From the NCBI GenBank assembly GCA_937937585.1, contig CALDCB010000008.1, forward strand, positions 248,001 to 312,000: 64,000 bases of DNA, read 5' to 3'. The translations under genes were made by a program, and so were the position numbers. The first letter of the stretch is position 1. Each line of letters begins with the position of its first letter. Below, in pieces: positions 35,009 through 46,279 of this stretch. The notes beneath the pieces were generated by a model. The model was not told the DNA's origin and made no database searches. It was given only the letters and a program-made list of their open reading frames with translations. Source of the DNA: an uncultured Coriobacteriaceae bacterium. GTDB lineage: Bacteria > Actinomycetota > Coriobacteriia > Coriobacteriales > Eggerthellaceae.

Positions 35009-35679
35009 TTAACCACGTAACCCAGTCCGCGGCGGGTGGTGATGAAATCGTCGGGCACGTCGATTGACTGCAGGCTACGACGGAGTCGGTTCACGTTCAC
35101 CGTAAGCGTGTTGTCGTCGACGAATGCGTCAGTTTGCCACAGCTCGTCCATCAGCTCGCTGCGCGAGATGATGGAGCCCGCATTTTCCATAAGAACGCGC
35201 AAGATCAGAAGCTCGTTGCGTGCAAGCTCCACGCTCTTGCCACGATACGAAACCTCGGCCCGCACCGGATCAAGCAAGACGCCGTCGCGCTCAAGCTGCC
35301 TGCGCGCCGAATCGGCAGAGCCGCTGCGGGCAAGGGCGCGATCGATACGCGCAAGCAGCACGGCGGGGCGATACGGCTTGATCACGTAGTCGTCGGCACC
35401 GACGCTCATGCTCATGACCTCGTCGAACTCGCTGTCGGAAGAGGTCAACACGATAATAGGGACATCGCTCTCTTGGCGGATCGCGCGGCAAATCTCATGG
35501 CCGTACGCGCCGGGAAGCGACAGATCAAGAAGAATGCAATCAGGAGAAGCGGCCAAAGCCTCGGCCGCAGCGTTTTCGAACGACTCGCAGCAAAGGCACT
35601 CGTGCCCTTTAAGCTGCAGCATGCGCACAAGATTCTCTCGCAGCGAGACGTCGTCTTCGACAATGAGCAAACGCGCCAT
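35005..35679 (-). CDS. BceR-type OmpR-family response regulator
   Basis: The 224-residue regulator has a receiver domain with acidic pocket VEDD (8-10), phosphoacceptor D52 in LLDLSLPG, and VIKPY lysine; the C-terminal OmpR/PhoB winged helix contains YRGKSVELARNELLILRVLMEN and DNTLTVNVNRLRRSL. It starts at ATG 35679 (AAAGGA, 5 bases). It is first in a regulator-kinase-ATPase-permease cluster and probably activates the ABC genes through the repeat at 33910. Confidence 0.92.
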   Translation of the reverse strand: MARLLIVEDDVSLRENLVRMLQLKGHECLCCESFENAAAEALAASPDCILLDLSLPGAYGHEICRAIRQESDVPIIVLTSSDSEFDEVMSMSVGADDYVIKPYRPAVLLARIDRALARSGSADSARRQLERDGVLLDPVRAEVSYRGKSVELARNELLILRVLMENAGSIISRSELMDELWQTDAFVDDNTLTVNVNRLRRSLQSIDVPDDFITTRRGLGYVVK

Positions 35680-35763
35680 CGGCTTCCTTTCACGTTGAAC
35701 GGATGAGCCGATGATAGCGCAAAGGAACGCCAACGGGCATTCCGTCATCGGAATGTATCGTGG

Positions 35764-36560
35764 CTAGAGCGCGTTCCCCAAAACGACCAGTACCACAAGC
35801 GCCGCCATAACCGCCGTGGCGATAACGTCAAGCGCCGTAAGCTTCATCGGACACAAATGAGTTCGACCCTCGCCGCCGTGATAACAGCGCGCGTCCATGG
35901 CGAACGAGAGCGTCTCGGCATGGCGGAACACGCTTGCAAACAGCGGGATCATCAGCGACGAGACCATGCGAACGCCGTGAACGGGACTGTTTGACAGGCG
36001 TGCACCGCGACTGACCTGCGCGTGATAGACCGTCGCCAGCTCGGTGGCGAACTGAGGCATGAAACGCAGCGCGATGCCCATGATCATCCCCAGCTCGTGG
36101 GCGGGTAGCCCAAAACGCGCGAAGGGCGCGAGCATCCTCTCGAAGGCCTCGGAAAGCTCGATGGTCGGCGTGGTAAGGGTGATCAGGCTCATCCCCAGCA
36201 TCATCACCGTCAGGCGCACACCCATGAAACCGGCAGCCTGCACGCCGCCCATCGAGATACAGAAGATCCCAAGCTGGACAAGCGTCTCGCCACCCTGCTG
36301 CGTGAACAAGTTCAAAACCACGACGATCAGCACAATCACCATCAGCGGCGCAAGCGATCGAAGAGCTTTACCTGCGGGGATGCGCGCAAATACGTACATC
36401 AGGAAAACGAACGCCGCAGCAATGCCAAGCGAAGCGAACGTGCGGCCGCACAGCAGCGCCACGATGAACGCAATGCCAAGAGTTAGCTTGATGCGCGCGT
36501 CGATGCGATGGACGCAACTATCACCAGGGACATAGCTGCCAAAGCTGAATCCCGTGCTCA

Positions 36561-36561
<1 letters not shown>
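35764..36561 (-). CDS. ecfT: ECF transporter transmembrane protein EcfT
   Basis: The 265-residue EcfT has about six spans and the two coupling motifs that contact the ATPases: AQVSRGARL around residue 183 and SFAMDARCYHGG around residue 224. The N-terminus DSCVHRIDARIKL is also typical. It links the ATPase module to the substrate-binding S component. Its start codon overlaps the stop of the fused ATPase gene. It is the last gene of the riboflavin ECF unit. Confidence 0.92.
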
Positions 36562-38429
<1,868 letters not shown>

Positions 38430-38430
38430 G

Positions 38431-39018
38431 TTAGCGACCCTTCACCTGGTCTTTTTTCGGAGTGACCATGTTCGAGACGCTCTTGTAAACCAGCAGGGTC
38501 AGAGCGCTGTTGACCAAGGTCTTCAGAATGTTGAACGGGATGACGGCCGGTGCAAGCAGCGGCAAGATAACGTCGATGGAGCCGTACCAGAATGCAACGC
38601 CGATGGTGAGATTCAGGACAACCGAGCCGACAATGGCCACGACGCAGCCAGCCGCCAGGCCGATAAGGGCGTTCTTGAAGGTGCGGTTGCGATGATAGAT
38701 CAAGGCAGCCGGAACGACGAAGAACAGCGTGGCGCCGATGTTCATGAGCGAGCCGACCCATTCACCAAGGACAAGGCCGTGGATGATGGCCGAAATGGCG
38801 CCGACGGCGAAGCCCGCACCAGGGGTGAACACGAAGCCGCAGACCATAGCAGGAACCAGCGAGGGGTCGTAGGTCAAGAACGGCGCGGGTGGGAACAACG
38901 GGATCTGAACGAACGAGAACAAAGCGCTGACGGCGCACATAAGGGCCATGGTGACGAGCTGGCGCGTGCTCCACTTGTTCGTGTTCTTGATGGTTGCTGC
39001 GTTTTGCGATACTGGCAT
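38431..39018 (-). CDS. ribU: Riboflavin ECF transporter S component RibU
   Basis: The 195-residue, six-span S component starts at MPVSQNAAT (AAGGAAGG before the ATG); the frame is open upstream but there lies the riboswitch. TKW..RQLVTMALMCAVSALFSFVQIP is the N-terminal region that docks to EcfT in S components. The FMN riboswitch upstream assigns riboflavin as substrate; the protein alone would only say ECF-type vitamin transporter. It lies 1 base before the fused ATPase gene and forms an operon with it and ecfT. Confidence 0.88.
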   Translation of the reverse strand: MPVSQNAATIKNTNKWSTRQLVTMALMCAVSALFSFVQIPLFPPAPFLTYDPSLVPAMVCGFVFTPGAGFAVGAISAIIHGLVLGEWVGSLMNIGATLFFVVPAALIYHRNRTFKNALIGLAAGCVVAIVGSVVLNLTIGVAFWYGSIDVILPLLAPAVIPFNILKTLVNSALTLLVYKSVSNMVTPKKDQVKGR

Positions 39019-39077
39019 GATTGCCTTCCTTCTGCGAAGCGATCGATCGGCGGGTTTGAATCTTGCTTCGCGAAAAA

Positions 39078-39118
39078 AGAAACAAGCCCGTATGAATTCC
39101 TTCCATACGGGCTTGTGT
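39078..39118 (-). terminator. Expression-platform terminator of the FMN riboswitch
   Basis: On the minus strand, AAACACAAGCCCGTATGG pairs with the later ATACGGGCTTGT and is followed by TTTCTTTTTT. It lies between the FMN aptamer and ribU, so FMN binding probably causes premature termination. It is 60 bases upstream of the ribU start. Confidence 0.85.
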
Positions 39119-39171
39119 TTCGCATAACGAACGCCTGCACCAAAAGACGCAGTGACGTTTTGCGAACTCTG

Positions 39172-39311
39172 CCTCTTCCATCCGGACTTTAACCGTTGGT
39201 CCCGGATTTTCACCGGATCAGCCCGCGGCTTTCGCCAACGGGGTCGCAGACTTCCACCTTGCAATTGCTTGCTTGCGGTTACTGCCAGTGAGGAATTTCA
39301 CCTCGCCCTGA
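39172..39311 (-). ncRNA. FMN riboswitch (RFN element)
   Basis: The conserved blocks appear in order on the minus strand: AGGGCGAGGTGAAATTCCTC, then ACTGGCAGTAA, AGCCCGCG (as GCCGCGGGCTGATCC), GGTGAAAATCCGGGACCAACGG and AAAGTCCGGATGGAAGAGG. These match the aptamer core around FMN. With the terminator at 39078-39118 it makes a transcriptional OFF switch for ribU-ecfA1A2-ecfT. Confidence 0.95.
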
Positions 39312-39386
39312 AACAGAATTCAATGGCGCGAGTATAACCGCGGGAAAAGCAAGGTGCAACCCCCGCGGCGAAACTTCCAGTAAGCG

Positions 39387-40766
39387 TTACAGCTTCAGCA
39401 TGCCAAGCGACTGCATGATGTAGGCGATCAGGATGACCACCAGCACGACAGGCGCCACGTACTTGATGAGAGCCGACCAAACGTTTGCCAGCTTGAACTC
39501 GGCGGACTCGCGCACCTCGTCGATGATGACCTTGGGCTTGATGATCCAGCCAACGAAGATGCAGGTAAGAAGCGCAGCGATGGGCATCATGACCGAGTTG
39601 GAGATGAAGTCCAGGAAGTCGAGGATGCTGGAGCCCGGGCCAAGCGGCTCGATGAACGCCAGCGAGCTGTAACCAAGGTTGACGACGATACCCGCGATAG
39701 TGGTGAAACCGACGACGATGAGCAGGGCGCGGCGGCGCGAGCACTGCGTAGCATCGCTGATGACCGAAGTGCAGGTCTCGACCAGCGAAAGCGAGCTGGT
39801 CAGAGCGGCGAACAGAACCAACACGAAGAAGACAGTGCCGATAACGCCCGCGACGTTGCCCATGTTCTCGAAAACCTGCGGCAGGATGATGAACATCAGC
39901 GAGGGGCCGGAATTCTGGGCAACCGCCTCGCCCGAACCAAGGGCGGCGAAGGTGGCCGGGACGATCATGAGACCGGCCAGAAGCGAGATGCCGAACGTGG
40001 TGGAGGCGATCTGAGTGACGCTGGAAGTGAGCTTGGTGGATTTCTCCAAGTAAGAGCCGTAGGTCACCATAATGCCCATGGCCAGCGACAGCGTGAAGAA
40101 CGTCTGACCCAAAGCAGCGACGATAAGCTCGGGCGAGAACTTGCTGGCGTCGGGGACCAAATAATACGCAAGACCGTCCATGGCGCCCGGAAGAGTGAGC
40201 GAATAAACGGCGATGACGGCCGCAATGACGATGAGCAGCGGCATCATGACCATGTTGGCCTTCTCGATGCCGTTGTTAACGCCAAGGGCAACGATGAGGT
40301 ACGTCAAGGCCATGAACACCAACATGCAGGCGACGCTTTCGGGAGCGTTGCCAATGAAGCCGGTGAACATCCCGCCGCCGTCGGCCAACGCGTCGGCCCC
40401 GCCGAACGCGTAACCGAACAGGTAGCGCGTGACCCAGCCACCGATAACGCAGTAGTACGGCACGATGATGAACGGGATAGACGACACGAACACGCCGATG
40501 AACGAGTACTGCTTGCCAAAGGCCTTGAAAGCGCCGATAGAGCTTTGCTTGGTGTGACGGCCAAGGGCGGTTTCAAGCAACAGAAGAGCCAGACCGATGG
40601 TGAACGTGAAGAACAGGTACGTAAGCAGGAACGTGCCGCCGCCGTAACGTGCTGCCAGATACGGGAAGCGCCACATGCTTCCCAGGCCGACCGCGGAAGC
40701 AGCCGCAGCCAGCACGAATGCCAGCTTGCCCGACCACGTGGCGCGGCCCGTCGTCGAATTTGCCAA
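39387..40766 (-). CDS. Sodium-dependent NSS (SNF) family transporter, second copy
   Basis: The 459-residue, roughly 12-span transporter starts with TTG after GAGAAAGG (7 bases). TM1 AAAASAVGLGSMWRFPYLAARYGGG and LGQTFFTLSLAMGIMVTYGSYL match LeuT-fold sodium and substrate sites. It differs strongly from the NSS protein at 20.5 kb, so it is a separate subgroup rather than a recent duplicate. It is probably an amino-acid importer; substrate unknown. A long leader with an inverted repeat precedes it. Confidence 0.9.
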   Translation of the reverse strand: MANSTTGRATWSGKLAFVLAAAASAVGLGSMWRFPYLAARYGGGTFLLTYLFFTFTIGLALLLLETALGRHTKQSSIGAFKAFGKQYSFIGVFVSSIPFIIVPYYCVIGGWVTRYLFGYAFGGADALADGGGMFTGFIGNAPESVACMLVFMALTYLIVALGVNNGIEKANMVMMPLLIVIAAVIAVYSLTLPGAMDGLAYYLVPDASKFSPELIVAALGQTFFTLSLAMGIMVTYGSYLEKSTKLTSSVTQIASTTFGISLLAGLMIVPATFAALGSGEAVAQNSGPSLMFIILPQVFENMGNVAGVIGTVFFVLVLFAALTSSLSLVETCTSVISDATQCSRRRALLIVVGFTTIAGIVVNLGYSSLAFIEPLGPGSSILDFLDFISNSVMMPIAALLTCIFVGWIIKPKVIIDEVRESAEFKLANVWSALIKYVAPVVLVVILIAYIMQSLGMLKL

Positions 40767-41259
40767 TTGATTGCCTTTCTCTAAAGCCGAGGAGCAACAC
40801 AGGGCCTGCCCGTAAATGATGTCGGGGCATTTCGCGGGGTTGCCGGAAGCGCCTCGACATCATTTGCAACGGACTTGCACCGTCACGTTCCTCGTTTTTC
40901 GCATAATTGCCCAATAATACCCTCTTGAATAGGAATAACCAGCTTATCCGCAGGTAAATCATAGGCATCAGGGCGAAATCGACCGCCCAACGCACGGGCG
41001 CGCAGCAAAAACGCAAGCGTCGCGCCAATGACGTTCGACGCAAGCGGCGTAACGACAACGCAGAAGTCGCGAAAACCCCTCGAGTTCGATGGCATTCAAC
41101 GGCGCGGGCGCAGGCCGACCCTTGCCGCAATGGCATTCAGCGCCGCTTCCCGCCGTCGGTGTTCCGATTTCGCAACAAGTTCACCCCGATCTGCAAAGCG
41201 GACATATAATGTACAGGTGACTAGGTTGATCCACATTCGATACATTCGAAGGAGAAGCT
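40767..41259. other. Divergent intergenic region NSS-2 / CoA-disulfide reductase
   Basis: It contains the candidate RNA leader of the minus-strand transporter (40814-40883) and, on the plus side, a promoter region upstream of the reductase (TATAATG near 41205, GAAGGAG before the ATG). No extra coding sequence is supported. Confidence 0.4.
40814..40883 (-). ncRNA. Candidate structured leader of NSS-2
   Basis: Eleven-base arms AAATGATGTCG (40814-40824) and its complement (40855-40865) enclose 30 bases. Next to them, on the minus strand, ACGG-TGCAAGT-CCGT forms a short stem-loop resembling the GGTGCAAGTCC part of some cobalamin riboswitches, but the rest of that class is absent. It could be an attenuator or an unclassified regulatory RNA. 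Confidence 0.35.
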
Positions 41260-42960
41260 ATGAAAGTTGTAATCATCGGTGGCGTTGCCGGCGGTGCCAG
41301 CGCAGCAGCACGTCTGCGCCGTAACGACGAGAACGCCGAGATCATCATCTTCGAGCGCACCGGCTACATCTCGTATGCCAACTGCGGCGAGCCGTACTAT
41401 ATCGGCGGCGTCATCGAAGAGCGTGAGAAGCTCACCGTGCAAACGCCCAAGGGCTTCAAAGAGCGCTTCAACGTCGACGTTCGCGTGAAATCCGAGGTCA
41501 CGGCAATCGACCGCGATGCTAAGAAGGTTCACGTGAAAAACCTCGAAACCGGCGAGGAATACGACGAGAGCTACGACAAGCTCATCCTTTCCCCCGGCGC
41601 CAAGGCAGTCAAGCCCGACGTTCCCGGCGCCGACGACGAGCGCATCTTCTCGCTGCGCACCATCGAGGACACGTTCGCCATCTCCGACTTCGTCGAGCAG
41701 AAGCAGCCGAAAACCGCAATCGTCATCGGCGGCGGCTTCATTGGTCTTGAAGTTGCCGAGAACCTGATGGAACGCGGCTTGAAGGTCACCGTCCTTCATC
41801 GCGGCGCCCATGTCATGAAGGGCCTTGACGACGGCATCGCCGCCGTTCTGCAGAACCGCATGCGCTACGTCGGCCTGCATATGCAGCTGGGCGTCGACGT
41901 CACCGGCTTCGTCGACAAGGGCGAGCAGCTTGAAGTCGAGATGCGCGACCAAAAGCCCCTTGCCGCCGACATGGTCGTCCTGGCCATTGGCGTTCGCCCC
42001 GAAAACGACCTGGCCGTTGCCTGCGGCTTGGAGACGGGCATCAAGGGCGCCATCGTCGTTGACAAGCAGATGCGCACCAACGACCCCGACATCTATGCCG
42101 TCGGCGACGCCGTTCAAATCACCAACAGCATCACCGGCAAGCCCGCCGTCGTGCCTCTGGCAGGCCCGGCCAACAAGCAGGGCCGCCTGGTTGCCGACGT
42201 CATCTGCGGCAAGGACCGCACGTACGCCGGCGCTCAGAACTCCTTCGTCCTGAAGATGGCCGACCTCACCGTTGCCGGCACCGGCCTGTCCTACAAGGCA
42301 GCCATCGCCGAGGGCTACGACGCCGACTTCGTCGTGCTCATGCCCGCAGCCCACGCCACCTACTACCCTGGCGGCCAGGCACTCACCATGGAAGTTATCT
42401 ACGACAAGAAAGACGGCCGCATCCTTGGCGGTCAGTGCGCCGGCTTCAGCGGCGTCGAGAAGCGCATCGACGTTTTGGCCACGGCCATTAAGGCTAAGAT
42501 GACCGGCAACGACCTTACCGAGCTCGACCTTACCTACGCTCCGCCGTACTCTTCAGCAAAAGATCCGGTCAACTACGCCGGCTACATCATTCAGGACCTC
42601 ATGGAGGGCACCTACACCCAGGTTCACTGGGATGCCCTTGACAAGCTGGGCGACGACGACATCATCCTTGACGTCCGTCCCACGCTCAACTTCAACCAAG
42701 ACCACCTGGACGATGCCATCCATATCGAGCTCGACCAGCTGCGCGATCGCGCCTCCGAGCTGCCGAAGGACAAGAACATCTACATCCACTGCGTCACCGG
42801 CCTGCGCAGCTACATTGCCTGCCGCATGCTCGGCCAGATGGGTTACAAGTGCTACAACCTTGCCGGCGGCTTCAACTATTACGACGCGTACGCCATGGAT
42901 CGTGACATCGCGCTTGAGAACATGGGTCCCTGCGGCATCCAGATTCCGACCTTGGCTTAA
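41260..42960 (+). CDS. CoA-disulfide reductase/NADH-oxidase-like flavoprotein with C-terminal rhodanese domain
   Basis: The 566-residue fusion has a pyridine nucleotide-disulfide reductase part (1-450) with FAD motif VVIIGGVAGGASAAARLR, the single active Cys C42 in SYANCGEPY, and NADH motif VIGGGFIGLEVAE; residues about 465-560 form a rhodanese with active-site loop HC511VTGLRSY. This matches CoADR-RHD proteins, which reduce CoA disulfide, CoA persulfide or polysulfides with NAD(P)H. It probably links thiol redox balance to sulfur handling. It is monocistronic, with a terminator directly after. Confidence 0.9.
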   Translation: MKVVIIGGVAGGASAAARLRRNDENAEIIIFERTGYISYANCGEPYYIGGVIEEREKLTVQTPKGFKERFNVDVRVKSEVTAIDRDAKKVHVKNLETGEEYDESYDKLILSPGAKAVKPDVPGADDERIFSLRTIEDTFAISDFVEQKQPKTAIVIGGGFIGLEVAENLMERGLKVTVLHRGAHVMKGLDDGIAAVLQNRMRYVGLHMQLGVDVTGFVDKGEQLEVEMRDQKPLAADMVVLAIGVRPENDLAVACGLETGIKGAIVVDKQMRTNDPDIYAVGDAVQITNSITGKPAVVPLAGPANKQGRLVADVICGKDRTYAGAQNSFVLKMADLTVAGTGLSYKAAIAEGYDADFVVLMPAAHATYYPGGQALTMEVIYDKKDGRILGGQCAGFSGVEKRIDVLATAIKAKMTGNDLTELDLTYAPPYSSAKDPVNYAGYIIQDLMEGTYTQVHWDALDKLGDDDIILDVRPTLNFNQDHLDDAIHIELDQLRDRASELPKDKNIYIHCVTGLRSYIACRMLGQMGYKCYNLAGGFNYYDAYAMDRDIALENMGPCGIQIPTLA

Positions 42961-43006
42961 CGCCTCACGCGATTTCGGACCTTCGGGTCTAGTGCTTTTA
43001 CAAACA

Positions 43007-43041
43007 GAGGGAGGGTTCGGACTTGATCCGAACCCTCCCTC
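43007..43041 (+). terminator. Terminator of the CoADR-rhodanese gene
   Basis: A perfect 15-bp stem (43007-43021 with 43027-43041), loop CTTGA, is followed by TTCAG. It may also stop copA transcripts from the other side. Confidence 0.75.
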
Positions 43042-43145
43042 TTCAGTTATGGGACGACGTGCAATAAGCGCGGTTGCCAGGTGCGCCGCAATCCAGCCGC
43101 AGGCGATTGACACGCGCCGGCGCAGCAGGCAAGGCGAATCGTCAA

Positions 43146-43352
43146 CTACGCCATTTCGGCCTTGTAACCAGCGGCGACGATGGCATCGACCAGCGCCTGA
43201 TCGTCCACATCGCCGTCAAGGATAACGACGGCGTTCTTGTTCTCAAGGCTGACCTGCGCATCGGCAACACCGGCAACGCCCTTCAACGCCTCGGTTGCAT
43301 GGGCGACGCAATGGGGGCACATCATTCCTTCGATGTTCACGGTCTTCTGCAT
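43146..43352 (-). CDS. Possible stand-alone CopZ copper chaperone from an internal start in copA
   Basis: Inside copA, in frame, ATG 43352 is preceded by AGAAAGGA with a 7-base spacer, as good as the start signals of real genes here. Translation from it would give a 68-residue HMA protein MQKTVNIEGMMCPHC, the size and sequence type of free CopZ. Either the chaperone gene became fused to copA by loss of a stop codon while keeping its start, or both products are made. Production of the short form is inference. Confidence 0.5.
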   Translation of the reverse strand: MQKTVNIEGMMCPHCVAHATEALKGVAGVADAQVSLENKNAVVILDGDVDDQALVDAIVAAGYKAEMA

Positions 43353-45812
43353 AAGGGTTTCCTTTCTATTCTGATCGGAGAGCCCCTGCGGCTCGTCCGA
43401 AAGTTCACTTTGGTTGTCAGTCGGTTCATCGGACGGACGTTCGTCCACGATCACGACCGGCGCGCCCAAGCTTCCCGTGAAGTCAGCGGGCGGGGTTTTG
43501 TCGCCAACGTACTTCACGCTTGAAACAGCCGAGCCGGGAACCTCCCAGCTAGGCTTCCACGTGCGCAAACGCAACGCGTTTGACACCACCGTGACCGACG
43601 AGGACGCCATGGCCGCGGCCGCGATCATCGGGTTCAGCGTGATGCCGGGAACTATGCCCGCCGCCAGGGGAATGCACACGGCGTTGTAGATAAGCGCCCA
43701 GAACAGGTTCTGCTTCACGTTGCGCATGACCGCTTGGGAAAGCTGCAGCGCCGCGGGCACGTCAAGAAGATCGGAGCGCATAAGCACCATGTCGGCCGAC
43801 TCCATAGCGATGTCGGTTCCGGCGCCGATGGCAATGCCCAAATCGGCCGTCGCCAACGCCGGGGCATCGTTGATGCCGTCGCCCACCATGGCGGTCGCGC
43901 CGAACGAGCACTCCTTCGCAACCACTTCAGCCTTCTGAGCTGGAAGAACCTCAGCAATGACACGGTCGACCCCCACCTCGCGCTGCACGGCGTGGGCGGT
44001 GCGCTCATGATCGCCCGTCAGCATGAGCGTGGCGACGCCCATCTTGCGAAGCTCATCAATGGCGCGTTTGCTGCTGGGCTTGACCGAATCGGCCAGGAAG
44101 ATAACGCCCATCGCCTTGCCATCGCATGCGAAGAACAAAGGCGTTCGGCCCTGATCGGCGGCTGCGGTTGCATCAGCGGCGAAAGATCCCAGGTCAACGC
44201 CGTTCCTTGCCATCATGCGTTCGTTGCCCGCAAAGCAGGAAACACCCTCGATCTGGCCCTTCACACCCTGACCGGGAACTTGCTGGAAATCCTCGACCGG
44301 GCGAAGAGGCAAATCCTTGTCGGCCGCATAAAGGCAGATGGCCTGCGCAAGCGGATGCTCGGACATGGTTTCAAGCGATGCGGCAACCGACAGAAGGTCA
44401 TCGGGCACCACGCCTTCGATGCAACGGATGTCCACCACCGCAGGGGCGCCGCGCGTGATGGTTCCCGTCTTGTCCAGAACGACGGTTTTGATTTCGGATG
44501 CACGCTGCAGAGACTCGGCGTCTTTCACCAGCACGCCCTTGCGTGCGCCGCGTCCCGTTCCCACCATGATGGCGGTGGGAGTTGCCAGGCCCAATGCGCA
44601 CGGGCACGAAATGACCAGCACCGAAACGGCATGAGTCAGCGCAACCTCAAGGCCGCTGCCCAACGCGAAAAACCACACCACGAACGTAACCAGAGCGACC
44701 GCGATAACCGCAGGCACAAACACACCCGAGATCTTGTCGGCAAGCTCTTCAATGGGCGCCTTCGACGAGGTCGCGTCGTCGACCATGCGCACGATGCCCG
44801 CAAGCGCGGTATCCTCGCCCACGCGCTCGGCACGCATCTTGAAGTAACCCGACTTACTGACCGTAGCGCCGATCACGGCATCGCCAGCGCTTTTCTCGAC
44901 AGGGATGGGCTCGCCCGTAACCGCCGACTCGTCAACGCTCGCGACGCCTTCGACAACTGTTCCGTCAACCGGCACGCTCATGCCCGACTTCACGATAAGA
45001 ACGTCGCCCACCCGCACGTCTTCGACAGGCACCTCAACTTCGCCATCGGGCGTTTCACGCAAAGCGGTTTTGGGAGCCAAGTCCATCAGCGCGGTAATGG
45101 CGTTGGTGGTCTTGCCCTTCGCACGCGCTTCGAAGAACTTCCCAAGCGTGATCAGGGTCAGGATCATGCCCGCGCCCTCGAAATACAAGTCCATCGCCGC
45201 CATATGGGCACTGTCGATGTCTCCCACGCCCAAAGCGAACCCCATGCGATACATCGCGTAGATGCCGTATGCGATGGAAGCCGTCGCGCCAAGAGCAACC
45301 AGCGAATCCATGTTCGGCGACCCATGGAACAGGCTTTTAAAGCCGCCGCGGAAGAACTTGAAGTTCACGTACACAATGGGAAGCAGCAGCAAGAACTCGG
45401 TCAGCGCAAACGGCAAGACGTTATGACCCGTTAGGAACGCGGGAAGCGGCCAGCCGAACATGTGGCCCATCGAGATATAGAACAGCGGGATGCAGAACAC
45501 GAACGAGAAGATGACGCGAAACCGCATATGCGCAAGTTCCGCTTCGGCGCGCTCGGCCGGAGTTGGGCCCGCAGGCGCGGCCTTCTTGCCTGAAGAAGCC
45601 GACACGCGCGGAATAGCCCCGTAACCCGCTTTCTCGACCGCCGCGGAAACTGCCGCAACCGTTGCCGGGTTTCCGTCGAACTCGATATCCATGCTGTTCT
45701 TCAGCAAGTTGACGGCAACCTTGCTCACGCCTTCCACCTGCCGCGTCGCCTTGTCGACGCGCGCCTCGCATGCCGCGCACGACATGCCCGTGATGTCGAA
45801 TGTCTGCTTCAT
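43146..45812 (-). CDS. copA: Copper-exporting P1B-ATPase with fused C-terminal CopZ domain
   Basis: The 888-residue P1B ATPase has an N-terminal metal-binding domain (GMSCAACEAR, C12/C15), the membrane CPC motif in VISCPCALGLATPTA, phosphorylation loop DKTGTITRG, HP motif SEHPLAQA and hinge GDGINDAPAL. After the last span and an acidic linker (about 760-820), a second heavy-metal-associated domain begins at residue 821 with GMMCPHC (C832/C835), identical in layout to stand-alone CopZ chaperones. ATG 45812 has AAAGGGG upstream. It pumps Cu(I) out of the cytoplasm; the csoR gene with copper operators lies upstream on the same strand. Confidence 0.93.
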   Translation of the reverse strand: MKQTFDITGMSCAACEARVDKATRQVEGVSKVAVNLLKNSMDIEFDGNPATVAAVSAAVEKAGYGAIPRVSASSGKKAAPAGPTPAERAEAELAHMRFRVIFSFVFCIPLFYISMGHMFGWPLPAFLTGHNVLPFALTEFLLLLPIVYVNFKFFRGGFKSLFHGSPNMDSLVALGATASIAYGIYAMYRMGFALGVGDIDSAHMAAMDLYFEGAGMILTLITLGKFFEARAKGKTTNAITALMDLAPKTALRETPDGEVEVPVEDVRVGDVLIVKSGMSVPVDGTVVEGVASVDESAVTGEPIPVEKSAGDAVIGATVSKSGYFKMRAERVGEDTALAGIVRMVDDATSSKAPIEELADKISGVFVPAVIAVALVTFVVWFFALGSGLEVALTHAVSVLVISCPCALGLATPTAIMVGTGRGARKGVLVKDAESLQRASEIKTVVLDKTGTITRGAPAVVDIRCIEGVVPDDLLSVAASLETMSEHPLAQAICLYAADKDLPLRPVEDFQQVPGQGVKGQIEGVSCFAGNERMMARNGVDLGSFAADATAAADQGRTPLFFACDGKAMGVIFLADSVKPSSKRAIDELRKMGVATLMLTGDHERTAHAVQREVGVDRVIAEVLPAQKAEVVAKECSFGATAMVGDGINDAPALATADLGIAIGAGTDIAMESADMVLMRSDLLDVPAALQLSQAVMRNVKQNLFWALIYNAVCIPLAAGIVPGITLNPMIAAAAMASSSVTVVSNALRLRTWKPSWEVPGSAVSSVKYVGDKTPPADFTGSLGAPVVIVDERPSDEPTDNQSELSDEPQGLSDQNRKETLMQKTVNIEGMMCPHCVAHATEALKGVAGVADAQVSLENKNAVVILDGDVDDQALVDAIVAAGYKAEMA

Positions 45813-45884
45813 GTCGTTCCCCTTTGAAAAGCGCCGGCAACGTGACAACCGCGCGACAATCACACGGCGGCCACGCACCGGTTA

Positions 45885-46223
45885 TCAGCTGAATTTCCTG
45901 ATGAGGCCCATGACCTCTTCGATAACCTCGGTGTCGCCCTTTTGGATTTTCTCGACGACGCAGGTTTCCAGGTGATTGGACAGCACCATCTCGGATACGC
46001 GATGCACGGCAGCCTCCGCCGCCGCAAGCTGAGTCAGAACGTCGCCGCAATAGCGGTTCTCCTCGACCATGCGCTTCACGCCGTTTAGCTGGCCAATAGC
46101 GCGGTTAAGACGCTTCTGCAGATCGTCCTGCAGCTCGGCGCTGCGCGCTGTGTCTTTGTAGCGAGGCGCGCCGCAGCAGCAACCTTCCATCTGATCAGCC
46201 ATGATGACCTGCCGTTTCGCCAT
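45885..46223 (-). CDS. csoR: CsoR-family copper-sensing repressor
   Basis: The four-helix repressor of 112 residues has the Cys-His-Cys copper site of CsoR: RYCGDVLTQL, then SNHLETCV. An extra Cys cluster (GCCCGAP) lies near the N-terminus. ATG 46223 is used; ATG 46202 is another possible start seven residues later. It lies 72 bases upstream of copA on the same strand, preceded by two TACCCC-N3-GGGGT operators, so Cu(I) should release it and induce both genes. Confidence 0.92.
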   Translation of the reverse strand: MAKRQVIMADQMEGCCCGAPRYKDTARSAELQDDLQKRLNRAIGQLNGVKRMVEENRYCGDVLTQLAAAEAAVHRVSEMVLSNHLETCVVEKIQKGDTEVIEEVMGLIRKFS

Positions 46224-46253
46224 GGGAACCTGTTGTTCCTTTTGCTCTTTCGA

Positions 46254-46268
46254 TACCCCTCTGGGGTG
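46254..46268. promoter_or_regulatory. CsoR operator 2
   Basis: TACCCC-TCT-GGGGTG lies 31 bases upstream of the csoR start, between the promoter and the gene. It differs from operator 1 in the last base pair. Confidence 0.7.
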
Positions 46269-46279
46269 TTTTCGGGTTG

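Noticed and set aside
40814..40883. Cobalamin riboswitch upstream of NSS-2
   Set aside because: Only the GGTGCAAGTCC-like stem matches; the remaining conserved blocks of the class are missing.
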